Positions 1 through 11,079 of a DNA stretch of 64,000 nt are shown piece after piece. Below the pieces are notes generated by a model, which was given only the letters and a program-made list of their open reading frames with translations, was not told the DNA's origin and made no database searches. Source of the stretch: Prinsepia uniflora. Lineage: Eukaryota > Streptophyta > Magnoliopsida > Rosales > Rosaceae. The stretch covers positions 942,501-1,006,500 of the forward strand of contig CM064862.1 of NCBI GenBank assembly GCA_032719365.1. Direction: 5' to 3'. The translations under genes were made by a program, and so were the position numbers. How positions within the stretch are numbered: the stretch's first letter is position 1; every line of letters starts with the position of its first letter.

Positions 1-2418
1 ACGAAGCAAAGGGAAACATGAGCAGCCAAAGACTTTGAAGTGATCTATGAGAGGCAATGTTGTGAACAAGGTTTCAAAGGGGGATTTCATATCAAGGATA
101 GGACAAGGCATTCTGTTAATGAGATAAGCGGCTGTAGCTGAAGCATGAAACCAGAATTTAGCAGGAAGTTTGGCAGTTTGAAGAAGAGTAATGGCTGTTT
201 CAAGTATATGCCTATGTTTCCTTTCTGCAAGACCATTTTGTTCTGGTGTGTAAGGACAGGATCTGTGATGAGTGATTCCTTTACTAGACAGAAAATTTTG
301 GAAATCCTTACTAATGTATTCTCCCCCTCCATCACTCTGGAGAGTTTTAATTGACACAGAAAATTGATTCAAAACATAAGCACAGAAGTGAACAAAAATA
401 GAGTGAACCTCTGATTTATTTTTCATTAGAAAAATCCAAGTAAAACGTGTACATTCATCTACTAGATTCACATAGTATCTGAAACCCTCAATGGAGGTTG
501 TGGGAGCAGGACCCCATACATCAGAATGCACAATTTCAAAGGGAAAGGAAGACTTAGAACTAGAGTTTGAGAATGACTATTTAGATAGTTTTCCTTCAAG
601 GCAAGATTCACAGACAGTTTGAGAGGAATCCTTAGAGTGCAGAATATGAGCTTTATTCAAGATAGAGGTGACAATCTGGTTTGAGGGATGACCTAACCTT
701 CTGTGCCATAGCTGGATTTGGGTTGCCTTGCCAAGAAAGGCAACTTGAGTACTCGGCTGAGATTTGAGAGGCAGATGAAAAGGAAGAGGGTAAAGTCCAT
801 TCTTACTCAGTCCCTGGAAGAGTGTGACCCCTGTGAACCTGTCCTGTATAAGAAAAGCAGAGTCATCACAAACAAAACGACAGTGATTGTCCTTACACAA
901 TTTGTTAACAGACAGTAAGTTGGCAGATATATTAGGAACATGGAGAACTTCAGGTAAAGCGAAACAGTGAGGTGAAGGTTGAGTGGTGACAAGTTGTGAC
1001 TGTCCAATGTGAGCCACTTTCAGACCTGTGCCTCCTGCTGTGGTAATGACATCTGTGGATGCTGATGGGCACGGTTTTTGAATCTGTGACATTTCAGATG
1101 TCATGTGGGCTGTGGCACCAGTGTCAGCAATCCAGTAGTCGGGTTGTTGTGAAAAAGAGGGTCCAATAACATTCAGAGCAGTTAGATTTTGTGGTGGTGC
1201 AGAACCTTGGAAGGAATAGTTTCCCCTGTGGTAACAGGTAAGTGCTGAATGACCAAACTTCCAGCAGATTTGGCATTGTTCTCCTTCTCCATTTTGAGAG
1301 GTATCAGTTTGATGTCTATGATAACAATCTGCAGCTGTGTGGCCTTTTCTTCCACAAATTTGACATATTGGAGAAGGAAAGAACTGTTGAGAGTTAGGTG
1401 TTCCAAGGATACCAGGGCTGTTCCTATTGCTGTTGTTGGGATTCCAAGGTCTGGATCCACTGTTGTTGTAATTGGAATTCCACTTCCCTTTATTTTTCCC
1501 TTTGTAGCCATTGCCCTTGTAACCACTGTTATAGTTATTGTTGTTCTGATGGTAGCCTCCATTAAATCCATACTGTTGGAAATTATCTGAAAATTGCTGA
1601 AACTGGCCTTGATGGATAGATGCTGGTGTGCCTTGCTCAGGTTGAAAGAAACCCTGTGATGCATTTGAGGTTCCAGGATTGCCACTGAAGTGGGATGGAC
1701 CAATCTCAGGTACTGCCTGTGTAGGACCAGAGCTTGAAAGTTTTGCAGCAGTTAAGGCTGAAAGAAAGTTATGCTCAGTAGATTGTTCAATAATTGTCTC
1801 TTCAGCAAGGAGTTGAGACCTGAAGTCCTTGAGGCTTATTGAATTCTCTCTTCCACGAATAACACATCTGAAGGTGTTAAATTCTGCAGGTAAGCCTCTC
1901 AAGGCAAGTATTACAATGTCATCATCATCAAAGAACACATTACTTGACTCAAGAAGATCCCTTGAATCTTTGATTCTCTGTAGGTACTGAGTCATATTCT
2001 CAGATCCCTTCTTGATGTTTTGCAAATCAGTCTTCATTTGAAAGATTGAAGCTTTAGTAGAGGAAGCAAACCTGTCTTTGAGGCATAACCACATTTCTTG
2101 TGAACTTTTGCAACCAATTATGCAAGAGATGGCTGTAGGTGACAATGTTGAAGTGATGAGTTGCATCAAGGCCTGATCGTGCATCTTCCAGACCAGGTAC
2201 TCGTCACAGGGTGATGAATCAGAAGTCTCACGTTCTGGACACCTCTGTGTGCCATTGACAAAACTCATAATGTTGTTGACATTAAGCATTAATTCCATTT
2301 GGAAGTTCCATGTGATGAAATTCTGATCATCTAACTTGACAGTAACAGCATTTCCTACTGTTGGAATGAGAGAAGCAATGGGAGACTGCAGGATTTGGAG
2401 CTGTGAAGCAGTGACCAT
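1..2418 (-). pseudogene. Copia gag-pol polyprotein (gag, protease, integrase N-part) with in-frame TAG
   Basis: The frame opens at the ATG at 2418 and runs 613 codons to a TAG at 577-579. Seen in it: a UBN2-type gag domain (about residues 60-210), a Gln/Asn/Gly-rich linker, two CCHC zinc knuckles of the form CQICxxxGHxxxxC (near residues 351 and 377), an aspartic protease motif DTGA (near 431) and the GAG-pre-integrase motif LWHRRLGHPS (near 569). The same frame stays open beyond the TAG to base 1 and shows integrase core signatures, including TLQSDGGGEY and the tract SCPYTPEQNGLAERKHR. The product would be a virus-like-particle polyprotein that drives element integration. One stop inside an otherwise open frame suggests a fairly young copy. 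Confidence 0.9.
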
Positions 2419-2460
2419 GATTCTTTAACGTCCAAACCCGAAAGAGAGAGAGCAGTAATG

Positions 2461-2580
2461 GAAAAGATTTGTAAGGAGCAAAGAAACAAACACGTGATGT
2501 GCAATTGTCGACAGAGGACTGAAAAACTTTGTAAGGAGCAAAGAAACAAACACGTGATGTGCAATTTTCGACAGAGGACT
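2461..2580. repeat. 60-bp tandem duplication in the copia leader
   Basis: Two adjacent 60-bp units (2461-2520 and 2521-2580) differ at only a few positions. They lie between the gag start and the primer-binding site. Each unit contains a CACGTG core. Confidence 0.95.
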
Positions 2581-2720
2581 CAAGAGAGGTTGTTCAAGAA
2601 TGGTTGTTATACAAGATAGAAGATAAGATTGATGAAGAACACAAATAGATGAAGAACTTGATATGTTGATCTCTGCGGAAGCTCCAGAGCCGTTCATGTA
2701 TGGTGGTTAGCCATATCCAT

Positions 2721-2740
2721 GAATCCAAGCTCTGATACCA
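2721..2740 (-). other. Primer-binding site for initiator tRNA-Met
   Basis: The minus strand reads TGGTATCAGAGCTTGGATTC directly after the LTR end. The first 12 bases match the complement of the 3' end of plant initiator tRNA-Met, the usual copia primer. Confidence 0.9.
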
Positions 2741-3036
2741 TGTTTGATACCATGTTTGATATTCAGACTTGATTAGAAGAAAAGAAAAGAATGAGATTTA
2801 GTGAAGAACAAACGAGAAACAGGAAGGAGAAGAAGAATAAGATTCAATTCAATGTGTTTAGTATGCTATCAACCATTGTATTTCACACACTCAATCGTGC
2901 AGGCTTTATAGCATCTTAGAGGGTAAGAAATCTCCTAAGACTAGCCTAACTGTAACTAACTAATTGCAAACTTTCCTAACAGAGCTTATAACAGAATGAT
3001 CGAGCTGTTCATCACAACTTGATGTGTTTACTAACA
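2741..3036 (-). repeat. Copia 5' LTR
   Basis: On the minus strand it begins TGTTAGTAAACAC and ends ATCAAACA, a TGTT/AACA terminal inverted repeat, and it abuts the primer site. A TATA-like GCTATAAAGCC lies near 2904-2913. The inner end carries a 12-bp near-duplication (2741-2752 and 2753-2764), so the LTR edge may be 2741 or 2753; contact with the primer site favours 2741. Confidence 0.88.
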
Positions 3037-3530
3037 CGTGTATGCGGTAATCTTCTGCTGTAATGCAGCTCCACTAGAACTGGTACGCTGCACAGCTAAC
3101 ATCGAGGCCGGTGAGGGAGTGGGTTTTTGGTTAAAAACTGGGCTTTATAACTAATTTTTTATAGCAAGATCTTTGTTATTAAAAAATATTGGAAACTGAT
3201 TTGATATAGTTCGCTCAAATTAGTGCGTGAGTGCTAATAGTTCAACTATTCAATTCAATTATATGTTTATGTTTTACGGTTTTGTTGTGGAAATGATGAC
3301 ACCATTTGGGTGTTCATGTGAAGGTTGAAAATGTCAGTTTATGTGTGTTGTTTTCTTTGCAGTGATATAGATAAGATGCATTCCATGAAAGATACTCTTT
3401 AAAAATAGGGAAAGAAGGCTACCAAGGCTACTAAGAAGGCTAAGGATCTTGCTGGTAGCATGTGGCAACCCTAATTTTGGTTTCTCATAGTTTCATTTTT
3501 TGTTGATTTGAGCTTGGTTTTTTAAAGCAT
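3037..3530. other. Copia flank, no gene seen
   Basis: This is the sequence just outside the copia LTR. A short Lys-rich reading near 3409-3465 has no recognisable family and is interrupted. Nothing else is supported. Confidence 0.5.
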
Positions 3531-4810
3531 ATTGATTATGTGGTCAAAGCTTGTTCAAATCCTCCAATAATGTGTTCCTTGTTTAGTGTTACTTTACCTG
3601 ATTTCGTTGAGAATCTTGCACGCGCTATAATGCATGATGACGTTCGAGTTATCATTGGCAGGAAGTAAGTATTAGTTTATCTTGTTAAAAATCAAGGAGT
3701 GGTTCCATTGGCTAACATTTTTCTTTGTATATTTTGCACAGAAATACCGCGTCTGAGACTATCAAGCAAAAATTGATCTTTACTGGAAGTGAAAAAGGGA
3801 AACTTTTAGTACTTCGTCAAAGCTTTGCGGAGGTATATGCTTTTGTTATCTATGCCATAAGGAAAAATTGCTATCTCGTGTTTCCCTATATTTTTCTAAG
3901 TCAAAAAACTTGTTTCTCATGTCTCCAGATGACGATGGAGCAACATTTTTCTTTTGAGGAAAACTATATATTCACCACCTTTTCTAAATAGTCACAACAC
4001 GATTCATTTCATTGATGATATGAAATACGTTTCTTTACGAGTCCTCATTATACATCAAATAGTATTCTAAGAGTGTTCAATTTTGTACCTTGTTAAATGA
4101 GTAAGGCCATTATCTAGTGTAGGCCTATTATGGACTACACATTTGATGCTAACGCACAAGAAAGGCGTTATTGAAAATCATACAAGGTCTAGAGAACCTA
4201 TTACTTACTTTGCTTGCACTAATAGGCTATAGCTTTTGTCAATCTAACATGTTCAGGCTTTGGCCTGAATAAGTTTGATCTGTTGACCAATCTCTTCTTA
4301 TTGTCTTTTCTTATTAGTAGAGTATGAATCCACCTGTATTGATCTTTGTACAGAGTAGGGAGCGAGCGAAAGAGCTCTACAAAGAACTTTTGTTTGAGAA
4401 CATAAGAGTTGGTGACATACATTATGAATTTCTGATTTATCGCAAGCACATGCAATTCTATTTCTGTTTGTTTTTAGTTGATCAGTCTTAATCCTAAGAA
4501 TGAGGGCCCCATTTATAACTTGCATACTATTCCAGATGTATGATAACAGATGAAGCACCTGAATTTAACCTTGTGTCCTTGCATGGGAATAAGAAAGAAC
4601 TTGAATTTTTATCTTCCTTACATGTCCATTTTATATTGGAATACAACGAGAAAATGATGTTGATGACTTCAGAGTTGGAAAAACATGGGTTTTAATTGCC
4701 ACTGATGTTATTGCTCTGGGTATGGATTTCAAAGGTGTTAACTGTGTGATTAATTATGACTTTTCGGATTTTGCAGCTGCGTACGTTTACTTATCATTGA
4801 GGGTAACATA
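3531..4810 (+). pseudogene. RH57: DEAD-box RNA helicase 57-like pseudogene (unprocessed, partial)
   Basis: Four separated blocks match the plant RH57 (Rok1-type) helicase in order: 3531-3664 (end of the N-terminal helicase core, including LPDFVENLARAIMHDDVR), 3742-3832 (NTASETIKQKLIFTGSEKGK), 4327-4431 (PPVLIFVQSRERAKELYKEL) and 4636-4806 (TWVLIATDVIALGMDFKGVN). The junction 3664/3742 is a proper GT-AG intron in phase, and a GT follows 3832, so this derives from genomic DNA and not from a cDNA. The upstream Q, I and DEAD motifs are absent. The motif V/VI region is altered (ALGMDFKG in place of ARGMDFKG) and the HRIGRxGR motif is lost. The real gene would be a ribosome-biogenesis helicase; this copy cannot be functional. 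Confidence 0.85.
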
Positions 4811-4916
4811 TGTACATGAATGTTGGAATACGTTGAATGCATCTTAATAGTGGTAAATAATTATTTCCATAAAAAAATTCTATTAAATAAAAGGAAAAAC
4901 AAGATTGGTTTTGAAG

Positions 4917-4924
4917 AAACTGTA
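4917..4924. repeat. Target-site duplication, left copy, of the hAT element
   Basis: AAACTGTA lies immediately left of the element; the right copy at 5856-5863 is AAACTGCA (7 of 8 identical). Eight bases is the length expected for hAT elements. Confidence 0.75.
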
Positions 4925-5189
4925 TAGCCCTCGTCATTGGGCCGGGTCGGGCAAGCTCATCCCAACTTTGTTAGGCTTGGGCTGGACCGGGCCGGGCCTA
5001 TCTCATAATTTGAAAATTTTTGGGCCGGACCGAGCGGGCTTGGTTACAAATATGAAAGCCCGTACTCTTTATCGGGCCGGGTTTGAACCAGGTTTTTATC
5101 TGGTTTTATGGATCTGGCCCAATAAGCCCACTTGGGTCGGGCTCAATTGGGTTTTTAAAAATAACTTATTCAACAAATTATGGAGCTAG

Positions 5190-5225
<36 letters not shown>

Positions 5226-5855
5226 TCAAGATGATGCAATAACATCTGTCATTGTTTGGTGTACTTGATGGGGTAAATTAGCTACAATATAATTCATCGA
5301 ATATTATATATGTATGTCAAAAAAGTAATGCTCTATCCTAATATTAGGCAAATACGTTAATTAATAAATAACAAATCTCTGCTTATGTTGTGTTTAATCA
5401 TGTCAAATTTAATTAATTAGTTAGTTTTAGTTTGGCAATGATGTAAATTGCACTATGATTGCTTCTAAATTTGATTCCCTAGTGCTTCATCATTTGGCAA
5501 CAAATATATATATATATATATATGATATATATCATCCTATCTAAACCTACATATAACATATATTCATTTTTCATCTATGACCTCATAATCATGTAATCAC
5601 TCAATCCATAATTATTTAATATATTCGAGCTTATGAGTCGGGTTTATACGGGCGGACTGGACTAGGCTTACCGGATCTTATCGAGCTCGGGTCTATCGGG
5701 CTTATCGGGTTTGAACACCCAAAACCCAAGTCCAGCCCATCAACTTTCAGGTTGGGCCGGCTCATAGCCCATAGCAGGCCGGATCTGTTTTTTTGTTAAC
5801 GGATCTAGTGGGTACCCACAAGCCCATGAGCTTTTGGGCCAAATGGTGAGGGCTA
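4925..5855. mobile_element. Non-autonomous hAT-type DNA transposon, 931 bp
   Basis: The ends are imperfect terminal inverted repeats: TAGCCCTCGTCATTGGGCC on the left, and TAGCCCTCACCATTTGGCC when the right end is read on the minus strand. An 8-bp direct repeat flanks them. Subterminal regions of about 200 bp at each end are dense in GGGCC/GGCCC and TCGGGC motifs, while the middle is AT-rich with two (TA)n runs (near 5191-5223 and 5503-5523). No transposase is present. Known hAT elements carry short terminal repeats, 8-bp duplications and clustered subterminal motifs, all of which fit. Confidence 0.82.
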
Positions 5856-5863
5856 AAACTGCA

Positions 5864-6689
5864 TAACATATGATATGGAGTTTTAAGTTTGTTCTTTAAG
5901 ATTGTTTTGGTTGATTCGACCTGAAGTACATCATTTGTAAAGTTAAATAATCAAATTGAAGTATTTCTCTTGTTTTTTCCTGGTGTCATTTGGAGATGGC
6001 TTTAGTGGTGTTGTTTTCTGCCAGCATAAAATTACTTAAAATTTTAAATGCTCCACATAGTGACTTGATCATATTAAACTTGCGCTTCTTCATGTGATTG
6101 AAATAACTATCTGATTTGGTTGTAATGATGACTATGGAGTCACTGAAACTGGTTTTGTAATCTCGTGCATAGAACAAAGCTTGTTTTGAAACTCATTTTG
6201 TGAATGTGAAACTAAGCATGATTATTCATAATAATGTTACAAGAGTTGGCATATGTTTATGGAAGGATTTTGTATGAAACAGGAAAGATGATGCAGAATA
6301 CGCATGAAGGATTAAGAGGAAAAACTTGCAACTAGTGACTTGTTATATGTTTATGGAAGAATTTAGTATTTTTTTTAACCATCTTCAATGTTTATTAGAA
6401 TAATTTTCGTTATGGATCTTTGTGGGTTTTGGAAATTTGGATAAGTGTATGTTGAGATGATGTGATAAGTATAATTTATACTAATTTTATTTGCCAAGTT
6501 GCTATCTATGAATTATTCTCTTTGAGTTTTGATATATTTTCGTTTTTATTGAATACCCATGTGTAAATTGGTTCTTTATTTCTTATTGAAGCTATTATAT
6601 AATATATGTAACAGATATTGAGTTTACAGATGAAAATTTAAAACAATTACTAAATGGATGTTAAAAAAAAAAGAAATTTATAACAAAGA
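5864..6689. other. Gene-free AT-rich stretch
   Basis: No coding signal, terminal repeat or RNA gene could be supported here. Confidence 0.5.
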
Positions 6690-7000
6690 CGCGCAAAGTA
6701 TGCCTTGAATAGATGACACTAAAGTTTTTAAGGCATGGAATGTGCGCCTTCGTAAGTTATATAAAACCCTTATAAGGGTGTGCACCTCGCGCCTTAAAAA
6801 AAAAAATTTAAGGTGTGCAATGTGCGCCTTAAAAGAGTATTTAGAGCGTGCAATGCGCGCCTTAAAAGAGTATTTAGGACGTGCACTGTGCGCTTTAAAA
6901 TTCAGCATTTACGGCACAAAATGTGTGTCTCGAATAATAAGCGTTTTTTTACGGCATGAATTTTAAGGCATGCGTCCACGCGCCCTAAAAGTCCTGTTTT
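6690..7000. repeat. Degenerate palindromic GC-rich minisatellite, about eight units
   Basis: About eight degenerate units of 32-45 bp follow each other, each with a core like AAGGCGTGCAATGCGCGCCTT, flanked by runs of A or AGAGTATTTA. The cores are near-palindromic (AAGGCG/CGCCTT) and stand out against an AT-rich background. Open frames across it on both strands only reflect the repeat. It could be the subterminal part of an unrecognised DNA transposon; no terminal repeats or target duplication were found. Confidence 0.7.
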
Positions 7001-7089
7001 AGTGCAATGAAAAGGACGTAATTAACATTCCCATACATAATCAATCAGTAATAACACATCTCACATACTCGATCACGCTCAATATAGGA

Positions 7090-7743
7090 TCACGTGTTTA
7101 TTATCGTCCATCTATCAAAAGGAACATTTAGCCGGCACTGGATCTTGTGATATGGCTTGTAAATGTACATCTTCAACTTCCCATACTTGGCTCGTACCCG
7201 AAGAGCAAGCTTCACGTCAATGCTAAAGACACCGGCGTCAGTCTCCGAGTTGAGCTTCTTAATGTCACGTTTGCTAAACCTCGCCGACGACTCTTGCCCT
7301 TGAAGAAGCACGTTCGCAATGGTGGTGCTCTTGTGGCCTTGGTAAAAAGGGGTTGATGTAACCGGAATCGCCGGAGCAAAGCGGTGGCTTCTATAACCGG
7401 CAGTGACAGTAATGCGTCGGTAGTCTATGCCGACCCTTTTATTAGGGTTTCGGATGGTGATGTTTAGGGCAAGGTTGTAGTGGAGAGTGTTGGTGGGTTT
7501 GGTGAAAGTGAATTGAGTTAGGGAGGCAATCGTGACTCTAAATTTGGGCTCTTGGGGTAAGAAGATGAGTAAAAATATGAAATAGGCAAGACCAAAACAA
7601 CGAATGATTGCAAAGGTAGTGACGATTGCGCAGCGCCAGAGGATACCGGGGATAGAAGTGGATTTTAAATATTCTTGTAACATGAAGAACCAGTTGATTA
7701 TAATTTGTCGCTCAATCAAAAGAAAGTGATGCCACATGATCAA
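7090..7743 (-). CDS. NDR1/HIN1-like (NHL) LEA2-domain membrane protein
   Basis: 217 codons in one exon. A hydrophobic segment (about residues 43-65) is followed by PQEPKFRV, a LEA2-type beta domain with the family signature NPNKRVGIDY, and the C-terminal motif CRLNVPF. NHL proteins are single-pass membrane proteins at the plasma membrane or plasmodesmata, many involved in defence or stress signalling; the LEA2 domain faces outward. The residues before the membrane segment are atypical: the first ATG (7743) gives an unusual aromatic and Ile-rich leader, and Met21 (ATG at 7683) is an alternative start. A second family member lies 1.5 kb away on the same strand. Family assignment is firm; the exact start and function are not. 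Confidence 0.82.
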   Translation of the reverse strand: MIMWHHFLLIERQIIINWFFMLQEYLKSTSIPGILWRCAIVTTFAIIRCFGLAYFIFLLIFLPQEPKFRVTIASLTQFTFTKPTNTLHYNLALNITIRNPNKRVGIDYRRITVTAGYRSHRFAPAIPVTSTPFYQGHKSTTIANVLLQGQESSARFSKRDIKKLNSETDAGVFSIDVKLALRVRAKYGKLKMYIYKPYHKIQCRLNVPFDRWTIINT

Positions 7744-7996
7744 TGCTAATAGTTTTCATGGTTGCGACCTATATGCATAGCGAATAAAAATTGAATAGAT
7801 ATGGGATATTATTTAAAAAATGCTAAGAAGATTATATTTATAAATACAACTAATTAATACAGAAAGATCCATCAATATAAATGATGATTTATGAACACAA
7901 CTAATTTATAAACACAATTATTATTAAGAAAATGTGTGTGAAGTGTACATAAAAAAAAAAACTACAGCGATCGATGTATATGATATATATACGGTG

Positions 7997-8092
7997 ATTT
8001 ATCCCAACATATATAGAGCTAGTTGTTGGCATAAATTCGTTAAAATTTATCCCAATATATATAGAGCTAGTTGTTGGCATAAATTCGGTAAA
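7997..8092. repeat. 48-bp tandem duplication
   Basis: Two adjacent units (7997-8044 and 8045-8092) differ at two positions. They lie between 254 and 349 bp upstream of the NHL gene that starts at 7743, so within its likely promoter. Confidence 0.93.
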
Positions 8093-8583
8093 AATAGAAG
8101 CTGATTCAATTCAAACTTTTATGACACTCCAGTTTCAATTTGATTGAATAAAAATCAAACAAGTTGAAAATTCAAACGTTAATAAAGATTTGGTTTTGAA
8201 GATTTGGTTTTAATTTTCATTTGATAAAATGTCCCCCATCAATAAAGTGAGGGCTTCTAGACATTCTCCACCTCCTTTTTTCTTTTTTTCCATTTACGCT
8301 CTGCTTTTGTCATCTTGTAGTATTACAAGAGAATCATTAGAATTCAAATTAAATCGTTAAACTTTTTATTAATTAAGTTAATATTTTTCACACTGTCATA
8401 TGTTAATGTAAGTATTCATCACTGCCCTACCTCAATTATTCTTTACTCATATTTTTGTTACTTTCAAATTTAAATTATATTTAAACATATATAACCCGAA
8501 TTATTTGAAATTTAGTATTGTAAATTTTAATTTTTTAATTTGTATGAATAAAATCTTGATGTAAATAATGAAATCTTGATAAG

Positions 8584-8803
8584 AATGGTGGAATTTTGGA
8601 AAAAAAATTATGTTTTGGAGGAGTCATCTTAGTGAACAAATTGCATGAGAATTTTATGTCTAAACCATCCAAACCGATCCAAGCGAAAACGTTAATGGTG
8701 GAATTTTGGAAAAAATTATGTTTCAAAGGAGTCATCATAGTGAACAAATTGCATGCGAATTTTATGTCTAAACTATCCAAACCAGTGCTAGTGAAACCCC
8801 ATG
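8584..8803. repeat. 110-bp tandem duplication
   Basis: Two adjacent units (8584-8693 and 8694-8803) start with AATGGTGGAATTTTGGAAAA and are about 90 percent alike by eye. Confidence 0.88.
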
Positions 8804-9266
8804 GCGGTTTGATTGGAATGGTTTCAATTCTATTTTTTGAAAATCTAGACTGTATCAAACTGTTAAAATTTTAACAGTTTGAATTTGGATGAAGGTGATA
8901 TCTGCATCGATCCAAATCGTGGTAACTTTATAAATATGACACTAACGAAAGATTCTCCAGAAAAAAAAAAAACACATGAGATGTGGTGATTTATATATCC
9001 AAAGATGAAACATGCTATTGTCTCGTTGGGGAAAGTAATTAATCTAGCTAGGAAAAAGAGAATAAATAACGAAATGTTTCTACATTCAATATTAATGGAA
9101 GAGATTACTCATATACAGAAAATAATCTTAGATACACAAACCCTGATATAGAGGAGTGACGACCACCAGAAGTTTTTGTTACTAATTAATCAAGCAAATA
9201 TGCATGCCAATAATGTGCCTCAGGATCCATGAGTTCTTCAAATGATCGATGGCTCAAACCTACAAA

Positions 9267-9989
9267 TCACATCTTTATTCCTTTCTTCTTGCTGCCTGAA
9301 TCCTGCATACACAAACAGATAATATTGGTTCTCGTTACAAGCCAAATAATCACAATCATTTATTTTTAGACTGTCATATTTGTGCAATATTTATACGTGA
9401 GAAGGACAGAAAGAAAAGTAATAACGAAACAAACCTTGCATTCGGTACTCTCAAATTTTTCAGATTTTCCCTTGGGATTAATCAAAGGAACCTTCAAATT
9501 ACATTCCACCTTGTACTCATTATAAAGGTCTACCTTGCCAGCCCTAGACGTGATCCTAACCTTAATCTTCAACACCACATCGAACATCGTACCGCCCTTG
9601 ATCTTCGAGATTGCATCGCCCTTAAGAGCTCGCTGCCCCTTGAACACCAAGGGACTCAATTTACTCGTGTTACTCTTCCCTAATTCGAACGATTTCAAAC
9701 TAACTTCGCTTAAATCTTCGTCGTCGTAAGACGCTTCTGCGTCAAACTTCTCAAATACAAATCCGAATTTGCTAGGGTTTTCAACTGTCATATTCACGGC
9801 TAAATTGTAATCAAGTTTGTTGCCTGACCCCATGCTAAACTGGCTCAACGACGCGTCGCTCACCTTGTAATTTGCCTCCAACGAAGGTCCTAATCTATCG
9901 CGAAACACGAAAATAACGATCAAGCCCGTGAAAATTAGCACTATAAACAAAATGCAGCAACAACAACAGCATGTTTTTGAACCACTCAT
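9267..9989 (-). CDS. NHL/LEA2-family membrane protein, two exons
   Basis: Exon 1 is 9435-9989 (185 codons) and ends at an AAG|GTTTGT donor. Exon 2 is 9267-9302, after a GCAG acceptor, and adds DSGSKKKGIKM and a stop, giving 196 residues. Without the splice the frame would run into intron sequence rich in V, F and L. Seen: six consecutive cysteines (residues 6-11), one membrane segment (about 12-29), then the LEA2 domain with NPSKFGF and the strand ECNLKVPL. Cys-rich juxtamembrane stretches in this family are often lipid-modified (inference here). An ATG five codons upstream (10004) is in frame; I prefer MSGSK because it starts the typical polar-Cys leader. Specific function unknown. Confidence 0.82.
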
Positions 9990-10680
9990 GGTTGATATGT
10001 ACAAGAAGAAATGTAGAGATCCCCGGCAACAATGAGAAGATTTTAATCGATAAATTCAAACCTAGCTACTCAGTGCAAGATTATTCTTCCTATTTTTCTT
10101 TTCGTTTTTTTTTTTTGGGTTCTTGCGTCAAGGGCAACCTCCAGCCTACGAACCTTCGAGGACAAGATCGGAGAAGGCCGGTTAACCGGACATTGTGAGC
10201 ATCAATGGTTTATATAGGACACAGATGATGTGCATAGTTAGTAATTTTAAGAGGGGCTAAGCTACTTTCGAGGCCTACCTTACAATCTAGGTGTCATTGA
10301 ATGTAAATCTTTTCAAGAGAGCAAATGTAGAAATATGAAAAATCTCGAAACCCAAGTGATAAGATATTATACTTGCCGACATACGTGTCCTTTTGGGTCT
10401 AGAAGAATATAACATACAATGGTCCATGAAAAAAAAAACATGCATCTCAAATAATATTCAAGTGGATTCTTAATTTTCCACATCTCAACTTTATTCCATA
10501 CTGCATATATATTTCCACATCCATCATATCACCTTGCCTTGTGGCTTGTACTGATTGATGCCACACGCTCCATGCAATTTGCTTCACCCGGTAGCCATTT
10601 CATTTGTCTGAGCTTGCCCGACCCGTCGTGTCGTGTGTCCTGCATATATAGAATGTTCTTTAATTTATGTAATATTTACC

Positions 10681-10782
10681 TCTTATCATGGTGATACTTT
10701 TCCATACCATCCTCGATTTATCAAATGTCTATCTTATCATGGTGATACTTTTCCATACCATCCTCGATTTATCAAATGTCTC
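10681..10782. repeat. 51-bp perfect tandem duplication
   Basis: Units 10681-10731 and 10732-10782 start with TCTTATCATGGTGATACTTT and are identical over the bases compared. Confidence 0.95.
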
Positions 10783-11079
10783 TTATAAAAATATCGACTA
10801 GAACATTCATTTCAAAATTATTATTTCAAAATCATTTCCGTAAAAATTCAACAAAATTAAAAATCACGCTGCCACAAAAAAATTAAACATCGTAAATAAT
10901 CTTGAAGTATTGTTTTAACACCGATACGATTTCAATTATAATATATATATATATAACAAAAATTAAATACATAGGGAAGATGGTACGAAAAAGTACTACC
11001 AATGTAAAATACAAAATAGGATGCAAATATTATCCAAGGTAGAATACAAATATCATCTATTACAAAATAGACAATATTT

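Larger units (their letters stand above)
1..3036 (-). mobile_element. Ty1/copia LTR retrotransposon, 5' portion, cut by the window start
   Basis: Read on the minus strand, the order is LTR (3036-2741), primer-binding site (2740-2721), untranslated leader with a 60-bp tandem repeat, gag, aspartic protease, GAG-pre-integrase domain and the start of the integrase core, which runs off the window at base 1. Protease before integrase, with no reverse transcriptase between them, is the copia order. The reverse transcriptase, RNase H and second LTR lie outside the window, so neither the target duplication nor LTR divergence can be checked. An in-frame stop interrupts the polyprotein, so this copy is probably non-autonomous. 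Confidence 0.93.
7744..9266. other. Intergenic region between the two NHL genes
   Basis: AT-rich, with two tandem duplications (listed separately at 7997-8092 and 8584-8803). No further gene is supported. Open frames over 8535-8874 come from the 110-bp duplication. Confidence 0.6.

Noticed and set aside
4905..5189. Frame rich in Gly and Trp upstream of the TA run
   Set aside because: It only reflects the GGGCC repeats of the hAT end.
6678..6966. Frames with repeated SFKARIA or LRRAM-like segments
   Set aside because: Produced by the palindromic minisatellite on both strands.
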